Source: Corylus avellana (taxonomy: Eukaryota > Streptophyta > Magnoliopsida > Fagales > Betulaceae). Taken from it: a stretch of DNA of 64,000 nucleotides. The translations under genes and the position numbers were made by a program. This document shows, one piece after another, positions 36,401-47,269 of this stretch; position 1 is the stretch's first letter; each line of letters opens with the position of its first letter. Under the pieces are notes generated by a model. The model did not search any database. It saw only the letters and a program-made list of their open reading frames with translations, and was not told the origin of the DNA. The DNA lies in the NCBI RefSeq assembly GCF_901000735.1, contig NC_081544.1:21815900-21879899 (forward strand), written 5' to 3'.

Positions 36401-39400
36401 CTGGAAGGTAGGTTCTTAACTGTTTTTGTATGCATGTTTATGTGGTGGTTTTGCAACATTACTTAAACGTGAACATCACTTTCATATCTTGTTATTACAT
36501 ATTTTCTCGTGCATATTGAACAAATTTTATTGTGCACTTCAAATATGACACTTAACCAGGGTGTTTATACACAACTCTGGACAGGTGCAGTTCTTGGACC
36601 GGCACCACCTGCTAATCAAGTTTGGTAGTGTGGAGGGAGTGGTAAGGTTTTCTTCTTCTTTCTAATATTCTGATTTATATCACATAAACTACTGCCTTTT
36701 GCAACGGTTTTCCAAATAATGTGGGAACTACAGGACTGCGCTGGGGAATGAGCCTTTTAATCACAGTAGTTGGACTTTTCTGTGGTTTCAATAGATGTGA
36801 TTATATGTTGATATTATGTGTGTCTATGATGGTAATTCACATCATTTTCACTTTTTAAACTTGACTTTTTTTATCTGTTGTGGTGAATTGTCAGTTCTGC
36901 CTTCATTGATTTTCAGCAACTCTATGGACCTTCAACCATAAACTGTTTGTAACACCATTAGTCAGCCTTGAGACTGCTTTTATTTTGTCCAGCCTTTTTG
37001 ACCAAAAAACCATAACCCTAGCTTATCCAAAGCGCTAAAATAAACCGCTGCTAGAAAATCTTGCTACTATTATTTTAGCTCCCAGCAGCTCAAAACCCTC
37101 CAAGATTCAATCTTTTCAAGTTCAAATCAATCTTTCCAACCTCTAAACCTAAGATTCCTAATGTTGCTGTTTGACCATAAAATCATCAGGACTCTTTGGG
37201 CTGCAAAATCTTTCAAGAAATTAGCCTAAGAGTCCTTGTTGCTGCTGTCCTTCGCAATTTAGTATCAAAGCTCTTTGGGCCACAAAATCTTCCAAGAAAT
37301 TAGCCAAAGATTCCTCTGTTGCTGCTGTCTTACGCAATTTGGCATCATAGCTCTTTGTCCCACTTCACATAAATTGCATATCATGGATCATAAGTAGAAG
37401 GCTGTGACTGAGAAATTTCGAAGGGACACAATTCTCTTGTAATTGGAGTTTTCTTCTATGCTTGCCATTCTTACCATAGATCCTATGATGCAGTATGGGC
37501 ACAAAACCTGCTCCTGAAAGACTCATCAATTCTATTCCAACAATAGACTCTGTGATGTGTTATGGAGATCAAACCTCCTTCTGAAAGACCTTTTGATGCC
37601 AATATAGAAATCAAACCAGTTCCCAAAAGGGCCAAATAGGCATTCCTGTTTGACGTAAGACATATTTCTAAGAGGAAAACAAATATTAGAGTCCCAGTTA
37701 GTTGAGTGTGGACCTTGATATGCATTAATATACTAATTAGGTGCCTCCGTTTGCTAGCTTAAGCTGTTGTGTTGGATGTTTTAACATGGGATATTAGAAT
37801 CTGGGTTGTTTGTTTTTTGACTGCATGTGCTAGGGTTGTTTGCATCTGTTGGATGAGACTGGTCGTCTTTTTTTTTTTTTTTTGTTTTTTTGACCCATTT
37901 GCATCTCTATTAGTTGAGCCCAATTCTCTGTTTTCTTTTTTCTGTTGGGCCTGGAGGTGAGGAGGTGTTAGAGAGTCCCACATTGGTTGAATGTAGACCA
38001 TATGGGTTTATATATTATTTGACCTTGCCAAACTCTTAACAGAAAGAAAAGAAAAGAAAAATAAAAAAAAAAATCAGTGGCTTAGCATGATAGTGAAAAC
38101 CTTTCTTGCTGGGTACCATGCATGAGGGAAGGCCCAAAAATTGAGATTAAAGGAAATCTTTTGTCAAATGGATCCTAGGTGGGGTTACCACAGTGATCCA
38201 AGAATCTTTAATTTCTATAAGAGTCAAGTGATATGTTAGAAGTGGTGTGGCTCATTTAATTCCACTTTGGAGGCAAATCAATACTTTTAATAATTTAATA
38301 TAGTTATTTTCAATACATTCATATTTTCTGATGCATCTTTTGCATTATGCCTTTTCTGGTGTATTTGGAGAGAAAGAAATGATAGGAGTTTTGAAGACCG
38401 TGAGAGGACAGTGTGGAACTGAAGTCTTTCTTGAATACTCTTTAGCATTGGCAGCTGCTTTAGACTATTCTTCTTTGTTTGGTTTTCATGATTTTCTTGA
38501 CCCTTTTTCTTTTTCTAACTAGGTGTTTTTCTTTCTTGAATACTCTTTAGCATTGGCACCTTTTGCTCTTTTTAATAATATTTCGATTACATATAAAAAA
38601 AGTTTGTTTTTTGTGGTATTATAATTTGAGTTAAGAATTTGAAGATAAAAGATTGAAATTTGGCATTTTTGTATCAATTGACTACCATTCAAATGAATGA
38701 TTTTTCGGTCTCAGTTTTCAAAACTCTCTGTATGCATAATTTAGTTTTTCTTTTGAGAAAAAAAAAAAAACATTATTTAGACCTGTTAAAGAGCCGATCT
38801 GCATTCTTTCTTTTTTTTTTTCTTTTATCAATAATATCAATTTATTAAAAGCGCAAGGGGCGCAACCCATGTACACAGAAAGTATACAAAAAAAGCCCAC
38901 GCACACAAAACATTTAATTTGAAAATGACGTAAATAAATCTAGAAATTTTGCAAGCATTGAAACTTGCGAAGAATGCCACAAAACTCTCCATGAGAATTA
39001 TTTGAGATTAAGGAGATCTCTTCATTTATGTACATATACTCTAGTTTCTCTTTTGAGAAAAAAGATTATTTGGACCTGGTAAAGAACAAAGCTGTGTTCT
39101 TATTTGAGATTTAGGAAATCTCTCCATTTTTTCGCGTTTGTTCATCTAATCACATCCCTTGATTAGGCACAAGTCACAAAACTCTCCATGAGAATTATTT
39201 GAGATTAAGGAGATCTCTTCATTTATGTACATATACTCTGGTTTCTCTTTTGAGTAAAAAGATTATTTGGACCTGGTTATCTGTCCAAGGGGGCTAGGCT
39301 CACCCTCATCAAGAGCACCTTATCCAATCTTCCTACCTATTTTCTGTCTTTTTTTCCTATCCTTGCTTCTGTGGCGAATCGCATTGAGAAGATTCAACGG

Positions 39401-41364
39401 GATTTTTTATGGGGTGGGCTCAACGATGAGCCTAAGTTCCACTTGGTCAGTTGGCACGAGGTTTGTTCTCCGATGTCTAAGGGTGGTCTAGGGATTCGGA
39501 GTTTGCGACTTTTTAATCAAGCTCTTTTGGAGAAATGGTTGTGGAGATTTGCTCATGAGGAAGAAGCTTGGTGGAGAAGAATCTTGGTGGCAAAGTATTG
39601 GGTGTTCTGGGGCGGCTGGCACTCTAAAGTTCCTCGTGGAACGCATAGAGTGGGGTTATGGAAACACATTTGTAGGGGTTGGAGGTCGTTTTATCGTCAC
39701 TTTAGATTTGATCCTAGCTTGGGATCGAAAGTCAAATTTTTGGAGGATATTTGGTGCGGCGAGATGTCCATCAAGGATGCTTTTCCCAGTCTATTCAATA
39801 TTGCTAGCAATAAGGATGCTTCCATTGCGGATATTAGGGAGTGTTTAAATGGTATGATTCATTGGAATGTTACCTTTACTCGTAGAATTAATGATTGGGA
39901 GGAGATGGTCTTAGCCTCTCTATTCTCGCTCTTATATTCACTCTCGATGCGTGGGGAAGGGAGAATCGGATTTGGTGGATTCCTTCAAGAAAAGGGAAGT
40001 TTGAGGTTTGCTCTTTTTATAGGAAGCTTGTTCTTAAAGAGCCCAACCATTTCCTTTGGAAAAGTATTTGGTGCATCAAGGTTCCTTCGAGAGTGGCATT
40101 TTTTGCTTGGTCGGCCGCCCTTGGGAAATCTCTTACCTTGGATAATGTTCGAAAGAGAGGTATTGTTGTGATTAATCGATGTTGTATGTGTGAATCGGAA
40201 GGGGAGTTTTTGGATCATCTCTTTCTTCATTGTGGGGTGGCGCACACTTTGTGGGATGTTATCTTCTCTCGTTTCAACATGTGTTGGGTTATGCCTAGAA
40301 GCGTCAAGGAGATGTTCGCTAGTTGGTGGTCGGGCTGAAAATCCCATAGTGCTGTGGTATGGAAGATGGTTCCCCTTTGTCTTTTATGGTGCCTATGGAA
40401 GGAAAGGAATGCTAAATGCTTCGAGGATTTGTCGAGGAACCTTGAGGACCTTGTTCATTGCTTTTTGTACACGCTTTTCACTTGGACTGCAGGCTGGCTT
40501 GCACCCTTAGTGATCAATTTTCCTGATTTTCTTTTTATGTTTTCTTCTTCTTTCTTCCCTTCTTAGTCGCTCTCTTGTATACTTCCTGTGTATTTGGGTT
40601 GCGTCCATCTGCGCTCTTTTAATGCATCATTACTTATAAAAAAAAAAGATTATTTGGACTTGGTAATGAACAAAGCTGTGTTCTTATTTGAGATTAAGGA
40701 AATCTCTCCATTTTTTTGTGTTTGTTCATCTAATCACATCCCTTGATTAGGAAGCCCAGTTTCCTAAATTCCTACCAAGAATTTGCTCAGACCGTTTCCT
40801 TGTTCTTCTAGAGTGCAGAGGCTTTCATGGAGGTAGAAGGTGCTTTAAATTTGAGAATGTGGCTAAAATTTGAGGGTTTTGTGGATGGGGTGAGACAATG
40901 GTTGACTTCTTACTGCTTTCAAGGCTCCCCAAGCTTTGTTTTGGCTTGTAAACTTAAGGCTTTGAAAGACGATTTAAAAGTTTGAAATGAGTAGGGGTTT
41001 GGCAATGCTGAGAGACAGAAAAGGTTTCTATTGAAAGAATTGCGAGTTCTTAACGGTTTGGAAGTAAAGAGAGCATTGTGTGTTGAAGAGAAGTTGAGGA
41101 AGGAGAAAGCTGTCAGTGATTTGGAGAGGGCTACTCTCTTGGAGGAGGTAAGTTGACGCAGAAATCAAGGGCGTTGTGGTTAAGAGACAAATGCATTGGG
41201 TTTTTCCATCGAGCGGACAATTTGAATTGAAGAAAATTTTCCATTGAATCCTTGTTGGTTAATGGCTTAGTGTTATCAGATCAGGCTGAGATCAGAGACC
41301 ACATAGTGTAGTTCTATAATAGTTTGTTCATTGAATAGTTCAATTGGCGACCTAAATTGGATGA

Positions 41365-41402
<38 letters not shown>

Positions 41403-44400
41403 GATGAGGTATAGGTCATTTGGTTGGAGAGAGCGTTTAAGGAGGAAGAGGTATTGAAGGCGGTGAAAGCTATGAACAGATAAGGCACTATGGCATTCTT
41501 CCAAGCTTGTTGGGATGTAATTAAAGTAGATATAATGAATGCTTTCTAGGAGTTTTACGCCAGAGGCAAGTTTGAAAGAAGTCTTAATGCTACTTTCATT
41601 GCTCTTATTTTGAAGAAATCAGGGACCATTGATATTAAGGACTTTTGTTCTATTAGCCTTGTGGGTGGAGTCTACAAAATTGTTGCAAAGGTTATAGCAA
41701 ACATGCTGAAAATAGTTGTGGAGAATATCATATCCAAGCCTCAGAATGCTTTCATCAAAGGTAGGCATATCTTAGATTCCGTTCTCATAATTAACGAATG
41801 CCTTGATAGTTGGTGAAAATTATACCCTAGACTCCAATAACACCTAGAAGGGAGGTTGAATAGGTGTTTATAAAAATAGTGCGGAATTTAAAAATTAGCA
41901 ACCACACAAACATCCACCAAATATAAAGAAAGCATGAATTGGTGACAGAGTAGAAACCATTTAAATAACTCTTCAAAAGTAAAATCATTTCAGGGCAACT
42001 AAATCCGGAAAATCAATCCACGATAGAAAAACGAAAAATCACAAGTTCACTTGGAAAAACATTAAAGTTAACACTCTTGTACTAGACAACTGACCCGCTT
42101 GCTTGCTACTGTAGTAGTTCTCCTAGAACCTCTGGACAATTATTTTACTTGATCTCCTTTACTGAAACTCCGATAGGCAGAAGGCTTTTTGTGAAATCTA
42201 GAGTTGTGTGGTTTTCAATAAAGAAACTCTTTAAGAGAGAAATATCATGATGGCTCTAAGCGAAAATAAATCTATGCTAGCACAAAGTTCTATGACCTGA
42301 AATTCTACCAAGAATCATGCATGAAGAGCCTTTAAAAAGACTTGGAAATTTTGGTCTCCAAGTAAACAATCAAAATTTGATTTTTGCTTAAAATACAATT
42401 TTGCTCGAACTGAGCTAGGTTAAGAACTAAAAACAATATTTTTTTTCTGACGGCACATTCGAATTGCACTTGGAATGAGACTTAGAACGGAGCTCTCAGA
42501 CAGCGTTTGAAAAACTTTGGAACAGGTTCAGTTAGAACTTGGCTTAGGATGGAACTTAGAATGGAGCTCTGGGGGATGATCTTCAAACTTGAAATGGGAC
42601 GAGACTTAGAACGAAGCTCTAGGGAATGATCTTTATTATATCTCTACAGTGTGCTTCTCTGTTTTGATTAACAAAACTCCCTTCAGTTTCTTTAACATCT
42701 CTTATGGCTTGAGACATGGGGAATCTTTATTCCCTCAGTTGTTTGTTGTTGTCAAGGAGGCCTTGAGTAGAATGTTGTCTACCACTATAGATAGAGGACT
42801 CTTATAATTTGGTGGGATCTAGGAATAACAATGAGCTCCTTATGTCTCATCTCTTATTCGTGGATGACACCTTGATTTTTTGTGAGGTAAATCCTGTTCA
42901 TCTTCGTTATTTGCGTTGTCTTTTCTTATGCTTTGAAGTTGCTTCGTAGTTGAAAATTAACATAGGTAAATCAGAGTTGGTCCCTGTTGGTGCTGTGGAA
43001 GATGTTGGAGGCTTGGATTGTATCCTTGGGTGTAGGGTGTCCTTTCTGACTATGCAGTATTTTGGTCGTCTATTGAGGTCTTTGTTTAAGGCAAAATATA
43101 TGTGAAATGGTGTTATTGAAAAGATGGAACGTCGTTTGGCAGGTTGGAAGCGGCTTTATTTGTCAAAGGGTGGTAGAATCACTTTGATTAAAAGCACTAT
43201 TTCCAATTTTGCCTACTTAATTTTTGTCCTTTTTCTCCATCGCTGTTGGAGTTGCTAACTGTATCAAGAAACTTCAACGAGATTTCATGTGGGGCAGAGT
43301 TGGTGATGAGTTTAGATACCATTTTGTTGGTTGGTCAAAGATTTGCACTTAGTTTTTCTTAGGCAGTTTTGTGGGTTAGGAACCTGCTTTCGTTTACGAG
43401 CTCTCTTGGGGAAATGATTATGGCATTACGCCACAGAGAGGGAGGCTTTGTGGGGATCGGTGGTGGAAGCTAAATATAATAGCATGTGGATAGGGTGGTT
43501 CCAATGTAGTGTTTGGGTCCTATGGGGTGGGTGTGTGGGAAAATGTTAGGAAGGGGTGAGGGGATTTCTCTAGATTTGTGAGATTTAAGGTGATGGGTCC
43601 AAGATTAGGTTTTGGTATGATGTATGGTGTGGAGTTTAGACCTTGAAGGCAATTTTCCTGGTGTTGCTTAGTATTACTCATTATAAGGAGGTCTCGGTGG
43701 TAGACGACATGATGTTTTCTAACAACACCTTTTAATGAAATATCACTTTCATCATATCCATGCATGATTGGGAGGTGGAAATGGTTACCTCTTTCTTTAA
43801 TATCTTGTACTCTTTCAGGTTGAGACGAGGTTGCGAGGATAGAATTTATCCACCCTTCCGAAAGGCGAATGTTCAATGTCAGATCTTTTTATCATGTGCT
43901 TAGCCCCCACCGGCTCTTCTTTCCTAGAGCATTTGGGGGAATATGGCCACTTCGAGAATGGCATTCTTTATTTTGACAACAATGTTAAGGAACATCTTGA
44001 CTTTGGGTAACCTAAGAAAGAGGCACACCATAGTGTTGGATTGATATTGCAAGTGCAAGAAGAGTTGAGAATCCATTGATCATCTTCTACACCACTTCGA
44101 AGTAGCTAGTAATCTATGGGTATTGGTTTTCCATCTTTTCAGGATTGATTGGGTCATGCCCTAACAAGTGGTGAAGTTATTAGCTAGTTGGAAAGGCCAG
44201 GTTGGTAGCCACCATAATATAGAAGTTTGGAGGTTGGTTCTTCCTCTTTGCTTGATGTGGTGTATTTTGAGAGAATGCAATGTTTGAAATTTTGAAGGTG
44301 GTAAGAAACGGTGGTTGAGTTAAAAGCTATTTTATTCAAAACTCTTCATGCTGCTTTCAATAGTTCTCACTTTTTTAACACGTCAGGGTGCAGCCTATTG

Positions 44401-46415
44401 GTCAAAGGGTGGGCTTGGGATGAGCTGTAGACTTAGACATCTTGGGTTCGATTCAAGACTAGGAGTTCTCCTGGATTACCTGATACATGGTTTTGATAGG
44501 TGGGTTCATGTATCCGAAAGGCCATGCCTTGTTGAGGTTCTAGGTCATTAAAAAAAAAAAGGGTTCTTGCTTTTCTAATTTTCTAGAATTTATGGATTTG
44601 TGTTCTTTTCCTTAATTGGGTGTCTCTGTTGTATACTTCCTATGTACTTGGGTTACACTATGCTTTTTAATAAAATCGAATGACTTATAAAAAAAATGCT
44701 TTATCAGTTCCTTTTGATTCTCAAGTGGTCTAGTCTTTAGGCTAATCACTGTTGAGTTCAGCTCATCATCTTCATGGTGGCTCTAGGAGCTTTCAACTGA
44801 TAGATAACCACTTAAATTGACAGTATCTAGTTGTGGATTCCTAGAAATTTAATCTTGGTTATTGAACTTTCACTTTCACTTTCTTGATAAGAATAAGCAT
44901 TGTGTTCTTTATTAAAAACTGTTAAAAATATTTGTGGTGATTTACTTGTTTGAACCTTCAGGTATCACGAAATGCTGATCATCACCCGGCTTTTTTTGCT
45001 GTATATAACATGGAGACAACTGAAATTGTTGCATTTTATCAGGTAAATTTATGACTCTGTCGTACGTTTATCAAGTAGAACTCGCTGTAGCCCCTGGCAT
45101 ATTTTCTTGTTTTACAGAATTCTGCGGAGGACCTTTATCTCTTGTTTGAGCAGTTCTCTGACCACTTTCACGGGGCATCAAGAAATTCTTTGTATATGAA
45201 TTTCATATCATCTCCCTCAAATAACATTCATGCTCTGGAGCAACTAAGATGCATAAAAAATAAAGCAAATGGCTCTTCACAGGTGAAGTTTCATCATTAG
45301 CACTTAGTTACATGTAAATGTTTTTTTTATGAAATGCAGCAGAGTTCAGGAAACTTTTTTTATTTCCGTGTATAAGGCATGATATCAAGTTTGATCTATG
45401 GCTCTTTTGGTCACGTAGTCTATGTAATTTTGTCCCATACCCCCATATCTCATCAGCTAATGAATTCTGCAGTTTGTGAAGAAGATGCTGAGCTCTTTGC
45501 CTTTCAGTTGTCAGACACAGAGTCCTTCTCCCTATTTTGACCTATCTCTCTATCGTTTTGATGAAAAGGTTTGATAAAAAAAAACTATTGCATTTCTCCC
45601 CTCTTTTTTCCATGCCATGAGTTACCCAGTACTTGTTTTGTAATGGCATGTTTGGAATTCTCTTTGCGGCTTGCCTTATGACAAGCTAATTTTGTGTTTT
45701 TCTCTTTCTAAAAGATGCAATTTGTGATCATGCCATCTGAAACTCTTTATCATGGTTTTCTCCGTTTTAATCGACCTGCTGTTGCAGCTGATTTCTGCAA
45801 CCGACCGGCATAGACAGTCAACAGACCATCCCATCAAATTCATTTTAAGAAGGCAACCATATTCCCTCAAATTTAAGATTAAATCAGGTATGTCCTTACC
45901 TTGTAGTGGCTTCATAAAACATAATTCTACCGTGGTAGTAGTAGCTGAATCAACAGGCAAAGCTTTTTTTTTCCGTCTTTCTTCTTTTTCACCCTCTTCA
46001 ATGGGGAGTGGGATCCTCTCCATTTCGGTTAGTACAATATAGGACGGTAAAATGGTCTTTTCAATTTTTTTAAGACCATTTTGCCCTCTTGTTTTGCGTC
46101 ACTGGTTGGCTTCAATGGTTGACAAGATATTCATGGATAGGGATTTTCTTTCTTTCTTTTTTGAATTCCACAGCTTCACATTTCATTCACACCATATTGA
46201 GCCTCTGCATATATTACATCGGTTGACATCGGTTGAGTTTTGGAGTGATAATTTATTCTCTGGCTTTTCAATTAGGTCCTGAAGGTGGTAGCACAGATGG
46301 TCGGACCAAAAAGATCGCCTTATTCCTTTTCCATCCATTTTTACCTCTGGCTCTCTCCATTCAGCAGACTTTGTTCTTGCAGCCATCAGTTGTGAATATT
46401 CATTTCCGGAGATGA
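18461..46415 (+). CDS. DET1: Light-signalling repressor DET1 (complete, 11 coding exons)
   Basis: DET1 is a nuclear repressor of photomorphogenesis that works with COP10 and DDB1 on CUL4 ubiquitin ligases. Coding exons: 18461-18532, 19897-20324, 20426-20654, 28388-28561, 36339-36407, 36585-36641, 44962-45042, 45118-45282, 45473-45568, 45788-45887, 46276-46415. All join in phase to 536 aa with a TGA stop, close to the 543 aa of Arabidopsis DET1. Diagnostic stretches are the N-terminal [114 protein letters not shown] and C-terminal [10 protein letters not shown]. All introns are GT-AG except 20655-28387, which uses GC (CAG|GCAAGT). Introns 20655-28387, 28562-36338 and 36642-44961 are swollen by nested transposons. 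No stop or frameshift is seen in the exons, so the gene looks functional. The start was chosen by homology; an upstream ORF may precede it. Confidence 0.96.
18656..18728 (+). mobile_element. Tiny LINE 3' fragment (73 bp) with long TSD
   Basis: Only the last 73 bp of the LINE tail are present (AGTATACATCATGTGTACTA, then TGTGCCCCCTCTGTGCTTTT and a short A-rich end). It is flanked by 29-bp direct repeats at 18627-18655 and 18729-18757 with three differences, so this is a genuine, extremely truncated insertion. Confidence 0.75.
18766..18944 (-). mobile_element. LINE 3'-tail fragment (179 bp), ORF1-type family, with TSD
   Basis: A minus-strand insertion whose tail (GATAAGTAATG, GCGTAAGACGCTCC, GTACACTGACCGTATACAC on +) matches the tail of the ORF1-only elements at 21660 and 22831. 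It is flanked by 21-bp repeats at 18745-18765 and 18945-18965 with two differences. It landed in the right-hand repeat of the fragment at 18656-18728, so it is the younger of the two. Confidence 0.78.
23066..24952 (-). pseudogene. LINE ORF1-like protein with one in-frame stop
   Basis: The minus-strand frame from the ATG at 24952-24950 ([12 protein letters not shown]) runs 629 codons to the stop at 23066-23068, interrupted by one TAG at 23657-23659 and by the 144-N gap, which keeps frame. The N-terminal 115 residues ([38 protein letters not shown]) resemble the N-terminal part of plant LINE ORF1-type proteins. The middle is Ser/Pro-rich with a basic KKKKGK patch. The C-terminal part has a Lys-rich segment ([18 protein letters not shown]) and [11 protein letters not shown], shared with the outer unit. 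Probably an RNA-binding or chaperone-type protein; I see no zinc knuckle. Confidence 0.65.
23727..23870. other. Assembly gap (144 N)
   Basis: A run of N inside the ORF1-only element. The true length is unknown; sequence on both sides reads in the same minus-strand frame if the gap length is a multiple of three. Confidence 1.
26448..26754. repeat. Tandem duplication in the non-coding interior of the LTR element
   Basis: About 145-155 bp occurs twice (26448-26604 and about 26612-26754). Shared words are GAATTTGGGGCTATT, TATTTGCTTTGATTTGGA and AGACACCTATAAACCAATTC. This makes up half of the interior between the primer-binding site and the purine tract. Confidence 0.8.
30280..32333 (+). mobile_element. 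5'-truncated L1-type LINE inside the copia element
   Basis: ORF2 from the reverse transcriptase onward, about 2.05 kb. Visible: RT motif A ([14 protein letters not shown]), a RQGDP-like [11 protein letters not shown], the catalytic box [47 protein letters not shown], then the zf-RVT domain ([38 protein letters not shown]). The tail ends TTACTTATC plus poly-A at 32333. There are a few stops and frameshifts, near 30765, 31181 and 31371. It separates the copia 5' LTR and primer site from gag. The 5' edge is approximate and no clean target-site duplication was found. Confidence 0.87.
32418..32553. repeat. Palindromic ACGACANGTCGT motif repeats in the copia leader
   Basis: Copies are at 32418-32429 (ACGACAGGTCGT), 32469-32480 (ACGACATGTCGT, a perfect palindrome), 32495-32506 and 32542-32553 (diverged), with a partial one near 32442. 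Spacings are about 24-51 bases. They lie between the nested LINE and gag, where a retroelement leader may carry RNA dimerisation or packaging signals; that role is a guess. Confidence 0.7.
32780..33715 (+). pseudogene. Ty1-copia gag remnant
   Basis: Broken frames encode a copia-type gag core: [53 protein letters not shown], and [12 protein letters not shown], then degenerate [16 protein letters not shown], which recalls a CCHC zinc knuckle (Cys-x2-Cys-x3-His-x-Arg). Several stops and frameshifts (for example at 33298-33300) show it is dead. Confidence 0.85.
33733..34045 (+). mobile_element. Probable SINE in the copia gag-pol region
   Basis: About 310 bp separates gag sequence (ending in a frame with LEPQPS) from the continuation ([10 protein letters not shown]). 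It has a box-B-like GAGTTTGACTC and a 3' A-rich end, and TAGAACCAC occurs on both sides (about 33719 and 34047). It fits a tRNA-derived SINE of a different family from those at 14988 and 34288. The box A assignment is weak. Confidence 0.5.
34090..35470 (+). pseudogene. Ty1-copia pol remnant (protease, RT end, RNase H)
   Basis: It starts with a decayed protease site ([10 protein letters not shown] where copia has a D-S-G triad). The end of RT follows after a deletion ([14 protein letters not shown], the YVDD catalytic box intact), then [20 protein letters not shown] and an RNase H-like section with stops. Integrase is missing and the frames are interrupted many times. Confidence 0.85.
34288..34392 (-). 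mobile_element. tRNA-derived SINE, copy 2
   Basis: A minus-strand copy of the unit at 14988-15096: read on minus it has AGTAGCTAAATCGGCTAGGA, AGTCACTAGTTCAAATC and GACATGTCAAA with a poly-A tail (T run at 34289-34301 on +). It lies between the protease and RT remnants of the copia element. Confidence 0.78.
37191..37350. repeat. About 80-bp tandem duplication in a DET1 intron
   Basis: Two diverged units, each with CTCTTTGGGC, AAAATCTT, CAAGAAATTAGCC, GTTGCTGCTGTC and CGCAATTT. Weaker repeats of about 73 bp follow at 37480-37620 (CCTGAAAGAC words). No coding potential. Confidence 0.75.
38320..38605 (+). mobile_element. LINE 3'-end fragment
   Basis: It reads [24 protein letters not shown] sequence corresponding to the end of the zf-RVT region (W-x-ERN-x-R-x-FED in relatives), a hydrophobic tail and a short A-rich end. 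It contains an internal duplication of TTTCTTGAATACTCTTTAGC (38427 and 38530). Confidence 0.6.
38811..38915 (-). mobile_element. LINE 3'-tail fragment
   Basis: On + it starts with a T run, then TATCAATAATATCAATTTAT, AAAGCGCAAGGGGCGCAACC and GTACACAGAAAGTATAC, the reverse of the common LINE tail. Only about 100 bp remain. It interrupts a diverged copy of the 197-bp repeat described at 38978-39277. Confidence 0.75.
38978..39277. repeat. 197-bp tandem duplication, second copy split by a LINE
   Basis: Copy 1 is 38978-39174. Copy 2 starts at 39175 and continues to 39277, is interrupted by the LINE at 39278-40647, and resumes at 40665-40752. A third, partial copy lies near 38727-38808. The end of the unit (ATCACATCCCTTGATTAG) runs into endonuclease-like sequence of the LINE that follows 40752, so the unit is partly LINE-derived. 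Confidence 0.85.
39278..40647 (+). mobile_element. 5'-truncated L1-type LINE with 17-bp TSD
   Basis: 1370 bp, flanked by GATTATTTGGACCTGGT (39261-39277) and GATTATTTGGACTTGGT (40648-40664). It encodes the end of RT and the zf-RVT domain: [69 protein letters not shown]. One frameshift lies near 39950 and one stop near 40336. The tail ends TTACTTATA plus poly-A. Its closest relative here is the fragment at 10747-11547. Confidence 0.9.
41815..42640. other. Insert of unknown type in a LINE RT gene
   Basis: About 825 bp without coding potential. It starts near ATAACACCTAGAAGGGAGGT, and its right part has three related units, each containing GACTTAGAACGGAGCTC or a variant (about 42478, 42555, 42607). 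It lies between RT codons NECLDSW and [10 protein letters not shown]. It could be an LTR fragment or an unclassified repeat; I do not recognise it. Confidence 0.5.
44379..44561 (+). mobile_element. tRNA-derived SINE inside a LINE
   Basis: It has a tRNA-like head (CCTATTGGTCAAAGG, then GGGTTCGATTCAAG as box B at about 44447) and a poly-A end at 44560. The flanks AGTTCTCACTTTTTTAA (44362-44378) and GGTTCTTGCTTTTCTAA (44562-44578) look like a decayed 17-bp duplication. It is a different family from the SINE at 14988. Confidence 0.7.
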
Positions 46416-47269
46416 AGCTCCTATACATCTTCCTGGCTGCCTGCTCCTATTTATTTGTGAACGGCCTTTTAACGAGATTGTAGATTAAACTATGAGGAGT
46501 GTATATTCATTTGGAAATTGTACAGCAATTTAAAATCGATGTCATAGATTGGACGGGTCGAGGCATCCTGAAAATCACGAGAGAAATTTGAGTTAACTGT
46601 CAGACTCTCTCTCGGTGTGTTATTTTCTATTACACTAGATACTCCGAATTTTTTTGAGGGTATCACTCTCATGGTGTGCTCCACCGCGGGGGAAAAGAAA
46701 ACACGGGAGAATTCCGTGGAACAATTCAGACAAATTTGATTTTAGTGCAAGAGGTACCAAATTTTATTCTGCTGTGCATTCTATTTTACTATTATTATTA
46801 TTATTATTTTGAGTACATAACACAACAAAACAAAGAAGAAAGCAAAAAACTATACAGGCCTAGAGCTATGAACGAAGGAGGGTCTTTCCCATTAGTCCAT
46901 TAGTGATAAGAATCGAAGGTTGAGGTGGAAGATAAGTTGGAATGTGGCCAGAAAAATTTTTAGTTGCGGTCTAACGTGCTGCAAAGTAGTCACAGAAGTT
47001 TGCATTTTTATCGACTTTGATGGCATTTAAGAAAAATTTCTGGTATCACTTTGAAGCACTCTCCTACAACATTTCAAAACTTTGGGATGAGGACCGACAC
47101 AAGAGCTTTGGAGATTTCCCAGTTTACCCATGCTTGTCTCGGCAGATCCCCCATGCCCTCCCCCACCCCTCCTTTTTCTGTTCCTAATCCTTAGCAAATC
47201 CTCCTTAATGATCGATAAAGGAGAAATAATCTCAACAAAAAAAATAAAATACTAATAGCCCTCAATTAG

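Larger units (their letters stand above)
40700..44696 (+). mobile_element. Old, heavily decayed LINE with two insertions
   Basis: It runs from the end of the endonuclease domain ([20 protein letters not shown] near 40815) through the EN-RT linker, RT start ([40 protein letters not shown] at 41640-41813), later RT (YGLRHGE near 42710, LIRG/DD-region near 42850, [18 protein letters not shown] near 43170) to zf-RVT remains and a tail ending GACTTATA plus poly-A at 44696. It has many stops. An unrelated insert occupies about 41815-42640, replacing about 120 bp of RT, and a SINE sits at 44379-44561. Confidence 0.8.

Noticed and set aside
37686..38016. Pair of LTRs (two segments with AGTCCCA...GTGGACC/GTAGACC words)
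   Set aside because: The shared stretch is under 50 bases and imperfect, with no primer site or TSD.
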